From JACCQS01 sp963766765 (lineage in GTDB: Bacteria > Actinomycetota > Actinomycetes > Mycobacteriales > Geodermatophilaceae): a DNA stretch of 64,000 nt. The stretch lies in assembly GCA_963766765.1 (NCBI GenBank), contig CAVYBR010000005.1, positions 62,001-126,000 on the forward strand, in the 5' to 3' direction. Below are positions 49,244 through 57,439 of this stretch, piece by piece (the first letter of the stretch is position 1; each line of letters opens with the position of its first letter). The position numbers and the translations under genes are program-made. The notes under the pieces are model-generated. The model saw only the letters and a list, made by a program, of their open reading frames with translations, made no database searches and was not told the origin of the DNA.

Positions 49244-51805
49244 ATGCAACCCGCTGAGACCGAGGACGCCGAGACCGACGAAGCCGTTGGCCCTTGGGTC
49301 GAACTGCGGATTCACGGCGTGAGCGGGGCACCGCCGGAGACCATGCTCCGGAGCGCTCACGTCGTGCAAGTGGGCGGCGATGACAAGAGCCGCTTCTTCC
49401 GGCCCGCCGATCCGCAGGGTCAGGAGCTGCCCCCGGTTCGGGGGCGGGTGCTCGAGGCCTATCACTGGGGACGATTCACCAGCGGAACCTGGCGGCAGGC
49501 TTTCTGGCTCCTCGCCATCCCCTTCGGTTTCGTCAATGCAGCGCAATTCATGCTGCCGCGGCCGGGAGCGCATCGCTGGGCACACCGTTGGCCGCGGCGC
49601 TGGCATGCGGTGGCTGGGGCAATGCTGCGCACTGTCGGCGTCGCTCTCACATGTCTGCTTGTGCTCAGTGCGGCGATTGTGGGGATGGATCTGTTCGGCT
49701 GGCAATGGGGGCGAGCCGGCGAAGGCGGCGGGCGGCAGTGGTGGCTCCTGGTCGGGCTCCTTGCCCCATTGGCGACGCTGGCTCTGTTCAGCCTCTTCGG
49801 TCGGGCAACGCTGACCGCCGGTCAGAACCCGGGCGAGGACACGCTCAGCGAGCGCCAGGGGAGCACGACCGTCCTCGACCGCGCACAGGACCACCCGCCG
49901 ACCGAGCTCGGGCGCTCGGACTTCTTCACCGGAGACCCCGATGCACCCGCGCTGCGGCGGCTGCACGCGTGTGCCGCTGTGGCCATGCTCGCGCTGCTCG
50001 TGTTCTCGCCGGCCGCGGACTACGGCGACATGACTGCGCTGATCGGCCGTTGGGCGGCCATCGTGGTGCTCTGCCTGGCCGGATTGGTGATCGTCTTCCT
50101 CGGCGATCCCGAGCGCTCCGCCACAGTCATCACAGGTTCGAGCAGCTGGGATCGACGCGTGGATCGCTGGCACAGGATGGCTCCGACCCTCGGGGGAGCC
50201 GGACTCGGGATCGCCCTGGTGCTGCTGGTCTGGGCGGCGGCTACCCAATCCGCGCAGGACCGCTCGTTGGTGGCTCCGGACGTGACCTGTCCGGACCCGG
50301 GAAAGGCAACCGGAGCGGTCGATGTCTGTTCCCTCCCCGCGGTTGACGCGCTGGTCCTCGGCCTCTTGATCGTTTCCGTGCTCGGCCTGGTGCTGCTGTT
50401 CGTCGCGGTGGCCGGCTTGGCGAGGTGCACCCGACGAACCCGCGAGCACGCAGTCCTCCCGGCTTTTGGCCGGTTGGCGATGGGCATGACCGCAGCGCTG
50501 GTGGGCTCGATCGGCACGTTCCTCGGAGTCGGGTTCGCCGCGGCATTCACCTTCGCCGTCCAGGCCGCGATCAATACGGGCGCGCGTGAACCGGTCGCCA
50601 TTCCCCCTCTGCTGCAACGAGTCGCGTACGCGTGGGGTCTTGCCGCTCTTCTGATCGTCGGCCTGTTGCTTGCCCTGGTGATCGGCTACTTCCTGCGCAG
50701 AGACGAGTTCGTCGAGCGGGCTGCAGAGGCCTTCCGGTTCGGCGTGCGGCCGGCACCGAGACTGTCGGCAGCATGGCTGCGGCGGGTAGCCCGGGCGATC
50801 TATTTGGCCAGGGCCAAGAACCACTTGCAGTTGGTGCTCTGGGTCTTTGCCGGCTTCGGAATGCTGCTCGCACTGGTCGCGGGCATCGAGCACTGCTCGG
50901 TGCGCTCCGGAGCACGGTGCATCCCGGTGAGTCTCTGGCAGCCGTTCGGGGTGCTGTCCGAGCCCGCAGACCCAGCTGGCGTCAGCCCGATGATCTGGCT
51001 CGGCACCAGCGTGCTGGTTGCCCTCGCGGCGTTGTTGGTAGTCCTGGGACGCGGGGCGATCGGCTCGGAAGGCGTGCGACGGACCACGAGCCTGATCTGG
51101 GACATCGTCGCGTTCTGGCCCCGGTCGGCACACCCCTTCGTTCCGCCGCCCTATGCGCAGCGAGTCGTGGCCGATCTGCGCCGACGGATCAGCTGGCATC
51201 TGGGCACCCTGGCCGATCCAGAGGTCCCGCCACCAGCGCGGCCTGCCTCTCGCGTCGTGGTGGCCGCGCACAGTCAAGGCAGTCTGATCGCCGTGGCCGC
51301 ACTGCTGTGGCTCACCCCCGAAGAGCGTTCGCGAGTCGGGTTCGTCACGTTCGGATCGCAGTTGCGCCAGCAGTTCGTCCGAGCGTTTCCGGCCCATGTC
51401 GACGTTGCCGTGCTCGGTTGGTTGTGGTCGCGGTACGGCGGGCGGTGGCGCAATCTCTATCGGGATACCGACCCGGTCGCGGGTCCGGTGCTGAGCTGGG
51501 ATCACTCCACGGAACTGCATGGCCAACGACCGCAGTCGCGCCGGATCGACGGCTGGGATCGCTGCTACGACGATGCCGTCGACGATGACAGTGGTCGTCG
51601 CGACTGTGGTCCTGACTGGCGGCTGCTGGATCCGACGCCGTCCGACATCGCGCAGATGACCTCTGCGGTGGCCACGTTGCGCGGCCACGGTGACTACCCG
51701 GCCGATCCCGACTGGCCGAAGGTACTGGCCGAGGTGCTACCGCGGTTCTCCGGCGCGCATCGCCCGCAGGCTGAGCGCCCGGTCAGTGCGGATCCGTCGG
51801 CCTAG
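49244..51805 (+). CDS. Large polytopic membrane protein with serine-hydrolase-like motif
   Basis: I recognise no named family for this 853-residue protein. It opens with a soluble segment WVELRIHGVSGAPPETML (about 18-35), resembling the HG oxyanion strand of alpha/beta hydrolases, followed by ten or more hydrophobic spans (first near 85-105, others through about 610). A soluble C-terminal part has VVVAAHSQGSLIAVAALL (about 672-689), a lipase-type xHSxG nucleophile elbow, then DVAVLGWLWSRYGGRWRNLYRDTDP and WDHSTELH. An enzyme split by an inserted membrane domain is possible. It is 16 bp after ppk2. Its stop overlaps the glgX stop in one CTAG. Confidence 0.75.
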   Translation: MQPAETEDAETDEAVGPWVELRIHGVSGAPPETMLRSAHVVQVGGDDKSRFFRPADPQGQELPPVRGRVLEAYHWGRFTSGTWRQAFWLLAIPFGFVNAAQFMLPRPGAHRWAHRWPRRWHAVAGAMLRTVGVALTCLLVLSAAIVGMDLFGWQWGRAGEGGGRQWWLLVGLLAPLATLALFSLFGRATLTAGQNPGEDTLSERQGSTTVLDRAQDHPPTELGRSDFFTGDPDAPALRRLHACAAVAMLALLVFSPAADYGDMTALIGRWAAIVVLCLAGLVIVFLGDPERSATVITGSSSWDRRVDRWHRMAPTLGGAGLGIALVLLVWAAATQSAQDRSLVAPDVTCPDPGKATGAVDVCSLPAVDALVLGLLIVSVLGLVLLFVAVAGLARCTRRTREHAVLPAFGRLAMGMTAALVGSIGTFLGVGFAAAFTFAVQAAINTGAREPVAIPPLLQRVAYAWGLAALLIVGLLLALVIGYFLRRDEFVERAAEAFRFGVRPAPRLSAAWLRRVARAIYLARAKNHLQLVLWVFAGFGMLLALVAGIEHCSVRSGARCIPVSLWQPFGVLSEPADPAGVSPMIWLGTSVLVALAALLVVLGRGAIGSEGVRRTTSLIWDIVAFWPRSAHPFVPPPYAQRVVADLRRRISWHLGTLADPEVPPPARPASRVVVAAHSQGSLIAVAALLWLTPEERSRVGFVTFGSQLRQQFVRAFPAHVDVAVLGWLWSRYGGRWRNLYRDTDPVAGPVLSWDHSTELHGQRPQSRRIDGWDRCYDDAVDDDSGRRDCGPDWRLLDPTPSDIAQMTSAVATLRGHGDYPADPDWPKVLAEVLPRFSGAHRPQAERPVSADPSA

Positions 51806-53952
51806 GCCGGCGCGCGAAGTACGACGAGAGAGCGGCCGGACACCGTCACCGACTCGCCGGCGTCCACAACGATCTCTGGGGCTACCGGCTGACGGGCGAG
51901 GGCGGTGTCCAGCACGGTCTCCCAGGATCCCGCGTACTCCACCGGGGGCATACGGAATTCCAGGTCGGCATCGTGGGCGTTGAAGCAGAGCAGAAATGAC
52001 ACGTCCGTGATCGGCTCGCCACGGTCGTCGCGCTCGTTGATGCCTTCGCCATTCAGGAAGACTGCAAAGGCGCGGTGATAACTGGAATCCCAGTCGCCGT
52101 GGGCCATCTCGGTTCCGGCAGAGGTCAACCACGTGATGTCGTGAATCGGGTCGCCGACGTCGCGCACCGGCGAGCCACGGAAGAACCGACGGCGGCGGAA
52201 CGTCGGATGCTTGCGGCGTAGCCGCGACGTCATCGCGACGAACGCCTCGAGGTCGGCATCTGCCGACGCCCAGTCGACCCACGACAGTTCGTTGTCCTGG
52301 CAGTACGCGTTGTTGTTGCCGTGCTGCGTGCGCCCCAGCTCATCTCCGTGCAGCAGCATGGGAACACCTTGGGACAGAAGCAGTGTGGCGATCATGTTGC
52401 GCCGCTGACGGGCCCGGAGCTCGATGATCTCCGGATCGTCGGTGGGCCCTTCAATGCCGTGGTTCCACGAGCGGTTATGACTCTCGCCGTCTCGGTTCGC
52501 TTCCCCGTTTGCTTCGTTGTGCTTGTGGTCGTAGGAGACCAGGTCGTTGAGCGTGAAGCCGTCATGCGCGGTGACGAAGTTGATGCTGGCCACCGGGCGT
52601 CTGCCGTTGTGCTCGTAGAGGTCGGAGGAGCCGGTGATCCGCGCCGCGAACTCAGGAAGGGCAGCTTTCTCGCCGCGCCAGAAGTCGCGGACGGTATCGC
52701 GGTACTTCCCGTTCCACTCAGTCCACTGCGGAGGGAACTTGCCCACCTGATAGCCACCCTCGCCGACATCCCAGGGCTCAGCGATCAGTTTGACCTGGCT
52801 GACAACTGGATCCTGCTGGACGAGGTCGAAGAACGCCGACAGCCGGTCGACATCGTGCAACTCCCTGGCCAGGGCCGACGCAAGATCGAAGCGGAACCCG
52901 TCGACGTGCATGTCCAGAACCCAGTAGCGGAGCGAGTCCATGATCAGCTGCAAGGCATTGGGGTGCCGGACATTCAGCGAGTTCCCCGTGCCGGTGTAGT
53001 CGACATAGCGGTCCGGGTGTTTGTCGTCGAGGCGGTAGTAGGCAGCGTTGTCCAGGCCGCGGAAGCACAGTGTCGGACCGAGGTGGTTGCCCTCCGCGGT
53101 GTGGTTGTAGACGACGTCGAGGATCACCTCGATGCCGGCCTCGTGCAGCGCGCGGACCATTCCCTTGAATTCCTGCACCTGGTGGCCGCCGCTCCCAGAC
53201 GAGGAGTAGGCCTGATGTGGCGCGAAGAAGCCGATCGTGTTGTAACCCCAGTAATTGGTCAACCTGCGCTCGGCCAGCGAGTGGTCCAGGACAAACTGGT
53301 GCACCGGCATCAACTCCAGCGCGGTCACCCCCAGCGTGGTCAGGTGCTCGATGATGGCCGGGTGGGCGATCCCGGCATACGTGCCACGCATCTCCTCCGG
53401 CACCCCAGGGTGGTTCTTGGTCAGTCCACGGACATGCGCCTCGTAGATCAGCGTCCGGTGGTACGGCGTGCGCGGGGCGCGATCTGCCCCCCAGTCGAAG
53501 AACGGGTTGATCACCACCGACTTCATCGTGTGCGGGGCGGAGTCGGTGTGATCAGGCGAGTCGCCGGCTGCCCGTTCTGCGGTCGCCGACCGCAGTTCTG
53601 CTGGTGGCCCGAGTGGATAACTGAACAGGGCCTGGCCCCACTCCAGCCGGCCGTCCAGGGCTTTGGCGTACGGATCGATCAGCAGCTTGGCCGGGTTGCA
53701 GCGTTGCCCGTGCCGGGGGGAGTAGGGGCCGTGTACGCGGTAGCCGTACCGCTGTCCGGGGGTGATTCCAGGGATGTAGACGTGATGCACGAAGGCGTCG
53801 ACGTCCTCCATGGGAATCCGGGTCTCGACGCCCTGCCGGTCGAAGATGCACAACTCGATGGAGTGGGCGACTTCGCTGAAGACGGCGAAATTGGTCCCGG
53901 TGCCGTCATAGGTTGCGCCGAGGGGATATGCCGCTCCCGGCCACGATGTCAC
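51802..53952 (-). CDS. glgX: Glycogen debranching enzyme GlgX
   Basis: The 716-residue GH13 enzyme has an N-terminal CBM48-like domain (YPLGATYDGTGTNFAVFSEVA), and catalytic residues in DGFRFDLASAL (nucleophile D), KLIAEPWDVGEGGYQVG (acid/base E) and FVTAHDGFTLNDLVSYDHKHN (stabilising D). It hydrolyses alpha-1,6 branches of limit dextrins in glycogen degradation. Length is normal. The GTG at 53952 encodes MTSWPGAAYPLG. The 588-bp upstream region contains repeats and hairpins; one copy of a 13-bp repeat lies 7 bp before the start codon. It is monocistronic. Confidence 0.96.
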   Translation of the reverse strand: MTSWPGAAYPLGATYDGTGTNFAVFSEVAHSIELCIFDRQGVETRIPMEDVDAFVHHVYIPGITPGQRYGYRVHGPYSPRHGQRCNPAKLLIDPYAKALDGRLEWGQALFSYPLGPPAELRSATAERAAGDSPDHTDSAPHTMKSVVINPFFDWGADRAPRTPYHRTLIYEAHVRGLTKNHPGVPEEMRGTYAGIAHPAIIEHLTTLGVTALELMPVHQFVLDHSLAERRLTNYWGYNTIGFFAPHQAYSSSGSGGHQVQEFKGMVRALHEAGIEVILDVVYNHTAEGNHLGPTLCFRGLDNAAYYRLDDKHPDRYVDYTGTGNSLNVRHPNALQLIMDSLRYWVLDMHVDGFRFDLASALARELHDVDRLSAFFDLVQQDPVVSQVKLIAEPWDVGEGGYQVGKFPPQWTEWNGKYRDTVRDFWRGEKAALPEFAARITGSSDLYEHNGRRPVASINFVTAHDGFTLNDLVSYDHKHNEANGEANRDGESHNRSWNHGIEGPTDDPEIIELRARQRRNMIATLLLSQGVPMLLHGDELGRTQHGNNNAYCQDNELSWVDWASADADLEAFVAMTSRLRRKHPTFRRRRFFRGSPVRDVGDPIHDITWLTSAGTEMAHGDWDSSYHRAFAVFLNGEGINERDDRGEPITDVSFLLCFNAHDADLEFRMPPVEYAGSWETVLDTALARQPVAPEIVVDAGESVTVSGRSLVVLRAPA

Positions 53953-53958
53953 TTGGCA

Positions 53959-54019
53959 GACAATAACGACGTCGCTGACAAGGTCGTCTCACCCAACGTC
54001 GGTTCGGACAATAACGACG
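53959..54019 (-). repeat. 13-bp direct repeat upstream of glgX
   Basis: GACAATAACGACG occurs at 53959-53971 and 54007-54019, start to start 48 bp. Read towards glgX it is CGTCGTTATTGTC. The first copy is 7 bp from the start codon; the second overlaps the foot of a hairpin. It could be an operator pair. Confidence 0.75.
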
Positions 54020-54050
54020 CCCCTCCGCGAACGGGTCGCGAAGGGGCGTC
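54016..54050 (-). terminator. Strong GC-rich hairpin upstream of glgX
   Basis: GACGCCCCT (54016-54024) pairs with AGGGGCGTC (54042-54050), and CGCGA/TCGCG pair further inside. Read leftwards it is followed by GTTATTGTC rather than a T-tract, so it may act as a terminator for the upstream gene, an attenuator of glgX, or part of a small RNA. Confidence 0.5.
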
Positions 54051-54073
54051 ATGTGCCGGGAACTTCCGGCCCT

Positions 54074-54108
54074 CCGGGTTATCGCAACCGAAGTTGCGAT
54101 GACCCCGG
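54074..54108. repeat. Hairpin with 8-bp stem and CGAA loop
   Basis: ATCGCAAC (54081-54088) and GTTGCGAT (54093-54100) enclose CGAA, and flanking CCGGG/CCCGG can extend the stem. It is 23 bp from the previous hairpin. Confidence 0.6.
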
Positions 54109-54415
54109 GATGTCTGTCCTCGAGCAAGCTCGCTGACCTACACCTCGGGTCCGTTGTTCGACAGCGACCCGAAAGTCGCCACGATCAGTGGCCCCGGTCG
54201 CCGTATACCGTACCGAAGTACGCTACACAGCGTGACCAATGATCCAGAATTCTTCGGCGAACCGAAGCTTTCAGTTTCTCTGGTCTGTGCCGGTTGTTCC
54301 CTGCAGGACGTAAGTTACGCAGCTGTCTACGCGGGGACAAGAGTTTTTTCGAGAAACTCCTGCCCCATGAGTCACACTGGCTACTCTAGTGGCTACCTCC
54401 AACAGTCGTTACTCT

Positions 54416-54488
54416 CCGTCCACAAAGAGGGTGGATTCATCCACATGATGACCTCGGCTCTCCACCCTCATTGCACACGTTGTCCACA
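54416..54488 (+). promoter_or_regulatory. Cluster of three DnaA-box-like sites
   Basis: TTGTCCACA (54480-54488) matches the actinobacterial DnaA box exactly. TCATCCACA (54437-54445) and CCGTCCACA (54416-54424) are close variants in the same orientation, spaced 21 and 43 bp start to start, about two and four helical turns. An AT-rich GAATTTTTCC follows the last box. No dnaA, dnaN or other origin gene is near, so this is not called an origin. Confidence 0.5.
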
Positions 54489-54540
54489 TGAATTTTTCCG
54501 ATCTGGCCGGCGGAGTTCGCCGATCGGTGGCCGGTCCGGG

Positions 54541-54963
54541 CTATGGCCCGGTCGGGCCTAGCCGCGGCCACTCGATCTCGGGACAGTGATCCATCACCAC
54601 GGTCAGGCCGGCGGCTTCGGCGCGATCGGCAGCAGCGGTGTCGATGACGCCGAGCTGCAACCAGACTGCACCCGCCCCGATGTCGATCGCCTCGTCCACA
54701 TGCCCGCCCGCCTCGGACGAACGGCGGAAGATGTCGACCACATCGACGGGCACGTCGATCTCGGCCAGAGAGCGGACACCGGGTTGGCCATGCACCGTCG
54801 CGCCCTGGACATTGACCGGGATGACCGTCACGCCCCGGTCGAGCAGAAACCTCGCCACGCCGTACGAGGGCCGCCGGGTGTTCGGCGTGAGCCCCACGAT
54901 CGCCCAGACCGATGTGCGCAGCAGCCCGGCGATGTCCGCATCGGAGCCGCGTCGATCGCTCAT
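54541..54963 (-). CDS. CoA-binding domain protein (YccU-like)
   Basis: The 140-residue protein is a single Rossmann-like CoA-binding domain: VWAIVGLTPNTRRPSYGVARFLLDRGVTVIPVNVQG (about 18-53) and AVWLQLGVIDTAAADRAEAAGLTVVMDHCPEIEWPRL. Homologues bind CoA or nucleotides without known enzymatic activity. The ATG at 54963 is supported by TACCGT seven bases upstream (plus-strand 54971-54976). It is divergent from uvrB, with a repeat-rich 250-bp gap between them. Confidence 0.88.
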   Translation of the reverse strand: MSDRRGSDADIAGLLRTSVWAIVGLTPNTRRPSYGVARFLLDRGVTVIPVNVQGATVHGQPGVRSLAEIDVPVDVVDIFRRSSEAGGHVDEAIDIGAGAVWLQLGVIDTAAADRAEAAGLTVVMDHCPEIEWPRLGPTGP

Positions 54964-54994
54964 GCTTGAAACGGTACGGCCGTTCGCCATGCCG

Positions 54995-55180
54995 CTGCGA
55001 GCGCAGCGAGCCATGTCACACGTGTTTCGTGAGTGAGCATCGCAGCGAGGAACGAGCATCGCCGAGAGGGCGGGAGAATCGACCGAGCGCCAGCGAGGGA
55101 GGATCGGACCGACCGGTGCGCGCAGCGCACGAGGCGGAATGGAGGAGCGGAGCGAACACTGCGAGCGCAGCGAGCCATGT
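54995..55180. repeat. GAGCG-rich repeat region with a 22-bp direct repeat
   Basis: A 22-bp sequence containing TGCGAGCGCAGCGAGC occurs exactly at 54995-55016 and 55159-55180. Between them are many short GAGCG/GCGAG/CAGCGAG units in both orientations (for example GTGCGCGCAGCGCAC near 55117), able to form hairpins. Apparent frames through it have no family match and are judged noncoding. It may be a dispersed intergenic element. Confidence 0.7.
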
Positions 55181-55189
55181 AACTGGGGA

Positions 55190-55221
55190 ATGTCGGAGGC
55201 GCGGCCTATGTTCGTTAACTG
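55190..55221 (+). promoter_or_regulatory. RecA_NDp-type (PafBC-dependent) leaderless promoter of uvrB
   Basis: The mycobacterial DNA-damage promoter consensus TTGTCRGTG-N8-TANNNT is matched by ATGTCGGAG (55190-55198; 7 of 9), an exact 8-base spacer and TATGTT (55207-55212). The uvrB GTG at 55221 lies 8 bases after this -10, so transcription would begin at or next to the start codon. Confidence 0.65.
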
Positions 55222-57431
55222 TGACTGCTACAGACGCCTCCACCTCGGATGTCGGGCTGCCGACCCCGACCGCGACCGCGCCGAAGAAGCTCCAGGTTCC
55301 GGTGCGGCCGCTTCGGACGTGGTCCAACGACAAGACGCCGACCACAGGCGCCTTCACCGTCGAGGCTGACTTCGAGCCGGCCGGAGACCAACCGCAGGCC
55401 ATCGAAGACCTGACCCGTCGGATCAAGGCCGGCGAACGGGATGTCGTGCTGCTCGGTGCGACGGGCACGGGCAAGTCGGCAAGTGCGGCGTGGTTGATCG
55501 AGCAGGTCCAGCGACCCACGCTCGTCATCGCGCCTAACAAGACGCTTGCCGCCCAACTGGCCAACGAGTTCCGTGAGCTGCTGCCCAACAACGCCGTGGA
55601 GTACTTCGTCTCCTACTACGACTATTACCAACCCGAGGCCTACGTGCCGCAGACCGACACCTACATCGAGAAGGACAGCTCGGTCAACGACGAGGTCGAA
55701 CGGCTGCGGCACTCGTCGACCGCGAGCCTGGTCACGAGGCGCGACGTCGTCGTCGTGGCCAGCGTCTCGTGCATCTACGGCCTGGGTACCCCGAAGGAGT
55801 ATCTCGACCAGAGCGTGCGGCTGCAGCTGGGTACCAACACCGATCGGGACTGGCTGCTGCACCGCCTGGTCGACATGCAATACACCCGCAACGACCTGTC
55901 GTTCACCCGCGGGACGTTCCGCGTTCGGGGTGACACGATCGAGGTCATCCCCTCGTACGAGGAGCTCGGTGTCCGCGTCGAGATGTTCGGTGACGAGATC
56001 GAGCGGTTGTACTACCTGCACCCGCTCACCGGGGAGATCGTGCGCGAGGTCGACGAGCTGTTCGTCTTTCCCGCCACCCACTACGCCACCGGTCCCGAAC
56101 GGATGGAAAAGGCGATCGCGAGCATCGAGGCCGAGCTCGTCGACCGGCTTGCCGAGCTGGAGAAGCAGGGCAAACTGCTCGAGGCCCAGCGGCTCCGGAT
56201 GCGCACCACGTACGACATCGAGATGATGCGCCAGGTGGGGTTCTGCTCCGGCATCGAGAACTACTCGCGGCATCTCGACGGACGGGGACCCGGCAGCCCA
56301 CCGTCCTGCCTGCTGGATTACTTCCCGGACGACTTCCTGCTCGTGATCGACGAGTCTCACGTGACCGTGCCGCAGATCGGCGGGATGTACGAAGGCGACA
56401 TGAGCCGCAAACGGACCCTGGTGGACCACGGGTTCCGACTGCCGTCCGCGATGGACAACCGGCCATTGCGCTGGGATGAGTTCGTCGAGCGGATCGGCCA
56501 GACCGTCTACATGTCGGCCACGCCAGGCAGCTATGAGCTTGGCCGGACCAAGGGTGAGTTCGTCGAGCAGGTGATCCGCCCGACCGGTCTGGTCGACCCG
56601 GAGGTCGTGGTCAAGCCGACGAAGGGCCAGATCGACGACCTGGTGTCCGAGATCAGGCTCCGCGCCGAGCGTGACGAACGGGTCCTGGTGACGACGTTGA
56701 CCAAGAAGATGGCCGAGGACCTCACTGACTACCTGTTGGAGCTCGGTATCCGGGTGCGGTACCTGCACTCCGAGGTGGACACGCTGCGCCGGGTCGAGTT
56801 GCTGCGCGAATTGCGCAAGGGCGACTACGACGTCCTCGTGGGCATCAACCTGCTTCGAGAGGGTCTGGACCTCCCCGAGGTGTCGCTGGTCTCCATCCTG
56901 GACGCCGACAAGGAGGGCTTCCTGCGCTCGGAGACGTCGCTGATCCAGACCATCGGGCGGGCCGCGCGCAACGTCTCGGGCCAGGTGCACATGTACGCCG
57001 ACAAGATCACCCCATCGATGGAACGCGCGATCGACGAGACCAACCGGCGGCGCGAAAAGCAGGTGGCATACAACCTGGAGCGCGGGCTGGACCCGCAGCC
57101 GCTTCGGAAGAAGATCGTCGACATCCTCGATGACATCTATGCCGAGGCCGCCGACACCGAGAAGACCACCGAGCGTCTCTACGGCGGCGGGCGTACCCAG
57201 TCCCGGGGCAAGGCCCCGGTCCCGGGCCTGTCCTCCCGGGGCAAGGGCGAGCGGATGCTGGACGCCTCGACGCTGCCGGCAACAGAGCTTGCCGACCTGA
57301 TCGGACAGCTGGACGCCCAGATGCTGGCCGCAGCTCGCGAACTCCAGTTCGAGCTGGCTGCCCGGCTGCGCGACGAGATCGGCGTGCTCAAGAAGGAACT
57401 CCGCCAGATGCAGCGTGCCGGTCAGGGCTGA
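55221..57431 (+). CDS. uvrB: Excinuclease ABC subunit B
   Basis: The 736-residue helicase-like subunit verifies damage in nucleotide excision repair. It shows Walker A GATGTGKS (about 80-87), the UvrB hairpin region YYDYYQPEAYVPQTDTYIEKD, helicase motifs LLVIDESHVTVPQ and TLTKKMAEDLTDYL, QTIGRAARNVSG, and the C-terminal UVR domain (LIGQLDAQMLAAARELQFELAARLRDEI) for UvrC contact. The GTG at 55221 follows a -10 by 8 bases; a longer frame to 54912 would read through the repeat region. The N-terminal 30-residue Thr/Pro-rich leader is not conserved in the family. Confidence 0.96.
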   Translation: MTATDASTSDVGLPTPTATAPKKLQVPVRPLRTWSNDKTPTTGAFTVEADFEPAGDQPQAIEDLTRRIKAGERDVVLLGATGTGKSASAAWLIEQVQRPTLVIAPNKTLAAQLANEFRELLPNNAVEYFVSYYDYYQPEAYVPQTDTYIEKDSSVNDEVERLRHSSTASLVTRRDVVVVASVSCIYGLGTPKEYLDQSVRLQLGTNTDRDWLLHRLVDMQYTRNDLSFTRGTFRVRGDTIEVIPSYEELGVRVEMFGDEIERLYYLHPLTGEIVREVDELFVFPATHYATGPERMEKAIASIEAELVDRLAELEKQGKLLEAQRLRMRTTYDIEMMRQVGFCSGIENYSRHLDGRGPGSPPSCLLDYFPDDFLLVIDESHVTVPQIGGMYEGDMSRKRTLVDHGFRLPSAMDNRPLRWDEFVERIGQTVYMSATPGSYELGRTKGEFVEQVIRPTGLVDPEVVVKPTKGQIDDLVSEIRLRAERDERVLVTTLTKKMAEDLTDYLLELGIRVRYLHSEVDTLRRVELLRELRKGDYDVLVGINLLREGLDLPEVSLVSILDADKEGFLRSETSLIQTIGRAARNVSGQVHMYADKITPSMERAIDETNRRREKQVAYNLERGLDPQPLRKKIVDILDDIYAEAADTEKTTERLYGGGRTQSRGKAPVPGLSSRGKGERMLDASTLPATELADLIGQLDAQMLAAARELQFELAARLRDEIGVLKKELRQMQRAGQG

Positions 57432-57439
57432 ACGGCTGC

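Larger units (their letters stand above)
53953..54540. other. 588-bp noncoding, AT-richer, structured region upstream of glgX
   Basis: No convincing gene lies here: a 135-codon frame from 54154 has poor GC at third positions and no ribosome site. The region lies between the CoA-binding gene stop and the glgX start, both read leftwards. It holds a 13-bp direct repeat, two long hairpins (54016-54050 and 54074-54108), CGAGC-aa-GCTCG (54121-54132), GAGTTT...AAACTC (54341-54359), a GAGGGTGGA inverted repeat (54427-54435 with 54461-54469), and DnaA-box-like sites. These sub-features are listed separately. It likely carries the glgX promoter and perhaps a small RNA. Confidence 0.6.

Noticed and set aside
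49157..51688. 843-codon minus-strand frame opposite the membrane-protein gene
   Set aside because: It is antisense to a gene with regular membrane spans and hydrolase motifs; the translated text is low-complexity Arg/Gln/His-rich and lacks any domain.
52321..54102. 593-codon plus-strand frame opposite glgX
   Set aside because: It mirrors the glgX coding strand; no start signal or domain, and glgX is certain.
54480..54488. Chromosomal replication origin
   Set aside because: Only three box-like sites are present and no dnaA, dnaN, recF or gyrB lies nearby; actinobacterial oriC normally lies between dnaA and dnaN.
54154..54561. 135-codon plus-strand frame in the gap upstream of glgX
   Set aside because: TTG start without ribosome site, third-position GC far below neighbouring genes, no family resemblance, and it runs through inverted repeats and DnaA-box-like sites.
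54912..55220. Longer N-terminus of UvrB
   Set aside because: The extension would encode the repeat block, is Arg/Ser-rich and unlike UvrB; a promoter ends just before the GTG at 55221.
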